From contig NZ_FOLE01000001.1 in the NCBI RefSeq assembly GCF_900112255.1, positions 434,001 to 498,000 on the forward strand: 64,000 nt of DNA, written 5' to 3'. This DNA comes from Flexibacter flexilis DSM 6793. GTDB taxonomy: Bacteria > Bacteroidota > Bacteroidia > Cytophagales > Flexibacteraceae. The notes under the pieces are model-generated. The model had not been told where the DNA came from, ran no database searches, and saw nothing but the letters and a program-made list of their open reading frames with translations. Positions 62,876 to 64,000 of this stretch are shown here, piece after piece (the stretch's first letter is position 1; each line of letters starts with the position of its first letter). The position numbers and the translations under genes are program-made.

Positions 62876-63589
62876 ATGAAAAAAATTCTTTTGGCCGAAG
62901 ATGACCCCAACTTGGGGCAGATTTTACAAGAATATCTCACCGTCAAAGGCTTTGAGGCCGTATTGTGCAGAGATGGTGAAATTGCTTTGCAGGCTTTTGC
63001 CAAACAGCAGCCTTTCGACTTGTGTATTTTGGATGTGATGATGCCCAAAAAAGATGGATTCACGCTGTGCGCCGACATTCGCAAAATCAATGCAACGATT
63101 CCCGTTATTTTCCTGACGGCGCGTTCGCAAAGTAAAGATGCGATTGAGGGTTTTCAGGCTGGCGCAGACGATTATGTAGCCAAGCCTTTCAGTATGGAAG
63201 AATTACTTTTGCGTATCAATGCCATTTTGCGGCGCAGTACGTCGGCAGTAGGCAACGGACAAGAAAACAAAACTACTAATGAAAATCAGTTTATTATAGG
63301 AAGTATGGCCTTTGATTATCAGACACAAACGCTCAAAAGCCAAACGCAAACCCATAAACTCACGTCTAAGGAAGCCGAGTTGCTCAAATTGCTTTGTCAA
63401 AACCAGAATCAGACCTTAGAACGCGGCACGGCACTCAAGCACATTTGGCACGACGACAGCTACTACAATGCCCGCAGCATGGATGTTTATATTACCAAAC
63501 TCCGCAAATATCTGCGCGACGACACGAATGTAGAAATTGTAAACGTACATGGCACTGGATTTAAACTGCTCGTTACCAATACAATATAA
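62876..63589 (+). CDS. OmpR-type response regulator
   Basis: A 237-residue regulator. The receiver domain (1-120) has the acidic pair Asp9-Asp10, phospho-acceptor Asp53 in LDVMMPKKDG, Thr81 and Lys103. The OmpR-type winged-helix DNA-binding domain follows at about 135-235, with LTSKEAELLKLLCQNQNQ and YYNARSMDVYITKLRKYL. No histidine kinase is seen beside it within the window, and the next gene is a lipoprotein. Confidence 0.93.
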   Translation: MKKILLAEDDPNLGQILQEYLTVKGFEAVLCRDGEIALQAFAKQQPFDLCILDVMMPKKDGFTLCADIRKINATIPVIFLTARSQSKDAIEGFQAGADDYVAKPFSMEELLLRINAILRRSTSAVGNGQENKTTNENQFIIGSMAFDYQTQTLKSQTQTHKLTSKEAELLKLLCQNQNQTLERGTALKHIWHDDSYYNARSMDVYITKLRKYLRDDTNVEIVNVHGTGFKLLVTNTI

Positions 63590-63616
63590 TTTTATTGAAT
63601 AAAAAATGATTTCTTT

Positions 63617-63685
63617 TTGCAATAATGTTGCAAAAATCAAATGCAGGGTTTTATATTTGCAACATTATTGCAAATATAAAACCCT
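63617..63685 (+). promoter_or_regulatory. Overlapping inverted repeats with four TTGCAA sites
   Basis: TTGCAATAATGTTGCAA (63617-63633) is repeated inverted as TTGCAACATTATTGCAA (63657-63673). The second copy is also the centre of an 18-base perfect inverted repeat (63645-63662 with 63668-63685, loop of 5). The four TTGCAA cores start at 63617, 63628, 63657 and 63668, i.e. pairs 11 bases apart. The layout resembles Fur-superfamily 7-1-7 operators. It lies directly before the lipoprotein gene. Confidence 0.6.
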
Positions 63686-63692
63686 AACAAAG

Positions 63693-64000
63693 ATGCGTAC
63701 TTATTCTAAATGGATGTTGTTGGCTGTAGTGGCTGGCAGTTTGGCGGCTTGTAACAAAGATGACGAAGACGACCACCAAGACGAAAACGAATTGATTACG
63801 ACCGTAAAAATCACCCTCAAAAACAACCAAAATGCCGCCGATAGTAGTGTTGCTATCTGGAAAGATTTGGACGGAGAAGGTGGCCAAAATCCTGTAATTG
63901 ACACCCTCAAACTCAAGGCCAATACAGTGTATGTAGGTAAAATTCAGCTATTGGACGAGTCAAAAAATCCAGTAGATAACATCACGGAAGAAGTGGCGGA
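63693..64000 (+). CDS. Lipoprotein with acidic/His linker, partial
   Basis: The first 102 codons of a gene cut by the window edge. MRTYSKWMLLAVVAGSLAAC is a lipoprotein signal peptide with the lipobox Cys at 20. A short acidic/His linker NKDDEDDHQDENELIT follows, then a beta-rich domain (TVKITLKNNQNAADSSVA). Similar Bacteroidetes lipoproteins accompany TonB-dependent receptors for metals, but that is recollection, and the next gene is outside. The TTGCAA operator array lies 8 bases before the start codon. Confidence 0.75.
   Translation, partial: MRTYSKWMLLAVVAGSLAACNKDDEDDHQDENELITTVKITLKNNQNAADSSVAIWKDLDGEGGQNPVIDTLKLKANTVYVGKIQLLDESKNPVDNITEEVA

Overview
This window looks like chromosomal DNA from a Bacteroidetes (Bacteroidota) bacterium, most likely from the Cytophagales. 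The evidence is: three proteins ending in type IX secretion (T9SS) sorting domains, menaquinone synthesis (menA), a type III glutamine synthetase (glnN), an AsnRS of the Bacteroidetes type, a short methylmalonyl-CoA mutase small subunit, and many upstream sequences matching the Bacteroidetes -7 element TAnnTTTG. I see no rRNA, tRNA, insertion sequence, CRISPR array or prophage. Genes lie on both strands, and many convergent pairs are separated by a clear hairpin.

Region 1 to 12 kb is almost entirely on the minus strand and rich in stress and redox functions: a Crp/Fnr regulator with an SDR, a thioredoxin-reductase-like flavoprotein, an AraC regulator with a second SDR-like gene, a YHYH protein followed by a MauG-like di-heme enzyme (MbnH type) and an MbnP-like protein, a zinc alcohol dehydrogenase, a secreted cupin/carboxymuconolactone-decarboxylase fusion, a truncated Rossmann-fold gene remnant and an aldo/keto reductase.

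Region 12 to 29 kb holds core metabolism and envelope genes: panB, a tiny Lys-rich protein, a GH15-like glycosidase, menA, mutA without mutB, adenine deaminase, a TPR protein with a low-complexity tail, an ECF sigma factor with a probable anti-sigma partner, a GH13 amylase, and a probable four-gene operon (MscS channel, geranylgeranyl-reductase-like flavoprotein, heme lipoprotein, PAP2 phosphatase).

Region 29 to 45.5 kb holds a Crp/Fnr regulator, membrane proteins, aspC, a TPR/SpoIIE phosphatase, an unusual secreted protein with four TonB C-terminal domains, a MacAB-like ABC export operon, a WYL regulator with DinB and VOC genes, a beta-barrel/DUF6326 pair and two tandem paralogous 136-residue proteins.

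Region 45.5 to 64 kb holds a large T9SS cargo protein with strong codon bias, a lipoprotein, DUF1003 and MFS membrane proteins, glnN under a palindromic operator, an extremely acidic 88-residue protein, asnS, a PspA/IM30-like coiled-coil protein with a repeated xDxFF tail, a GH3-family enzyme, a His-rich T9SS protein, a glycosyltransferase, ridA-folB, an OmpR-type response regulator, and finally a lipoprotein gene cut by the window edge and preceded by a striking cluster of TTGCAA operators.

The most interesting signals are the MbnP/MbnH/YHYH cluster, the FF-motif array on the PspA-like protein, the TTGCAA operator array, the four-fold TonB protein, the acidic Phe-rich protein and the LacI-type palindromes around an apparently protein-less transcription unit. 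All functional names come from reading the translated sequences; no database search was run.
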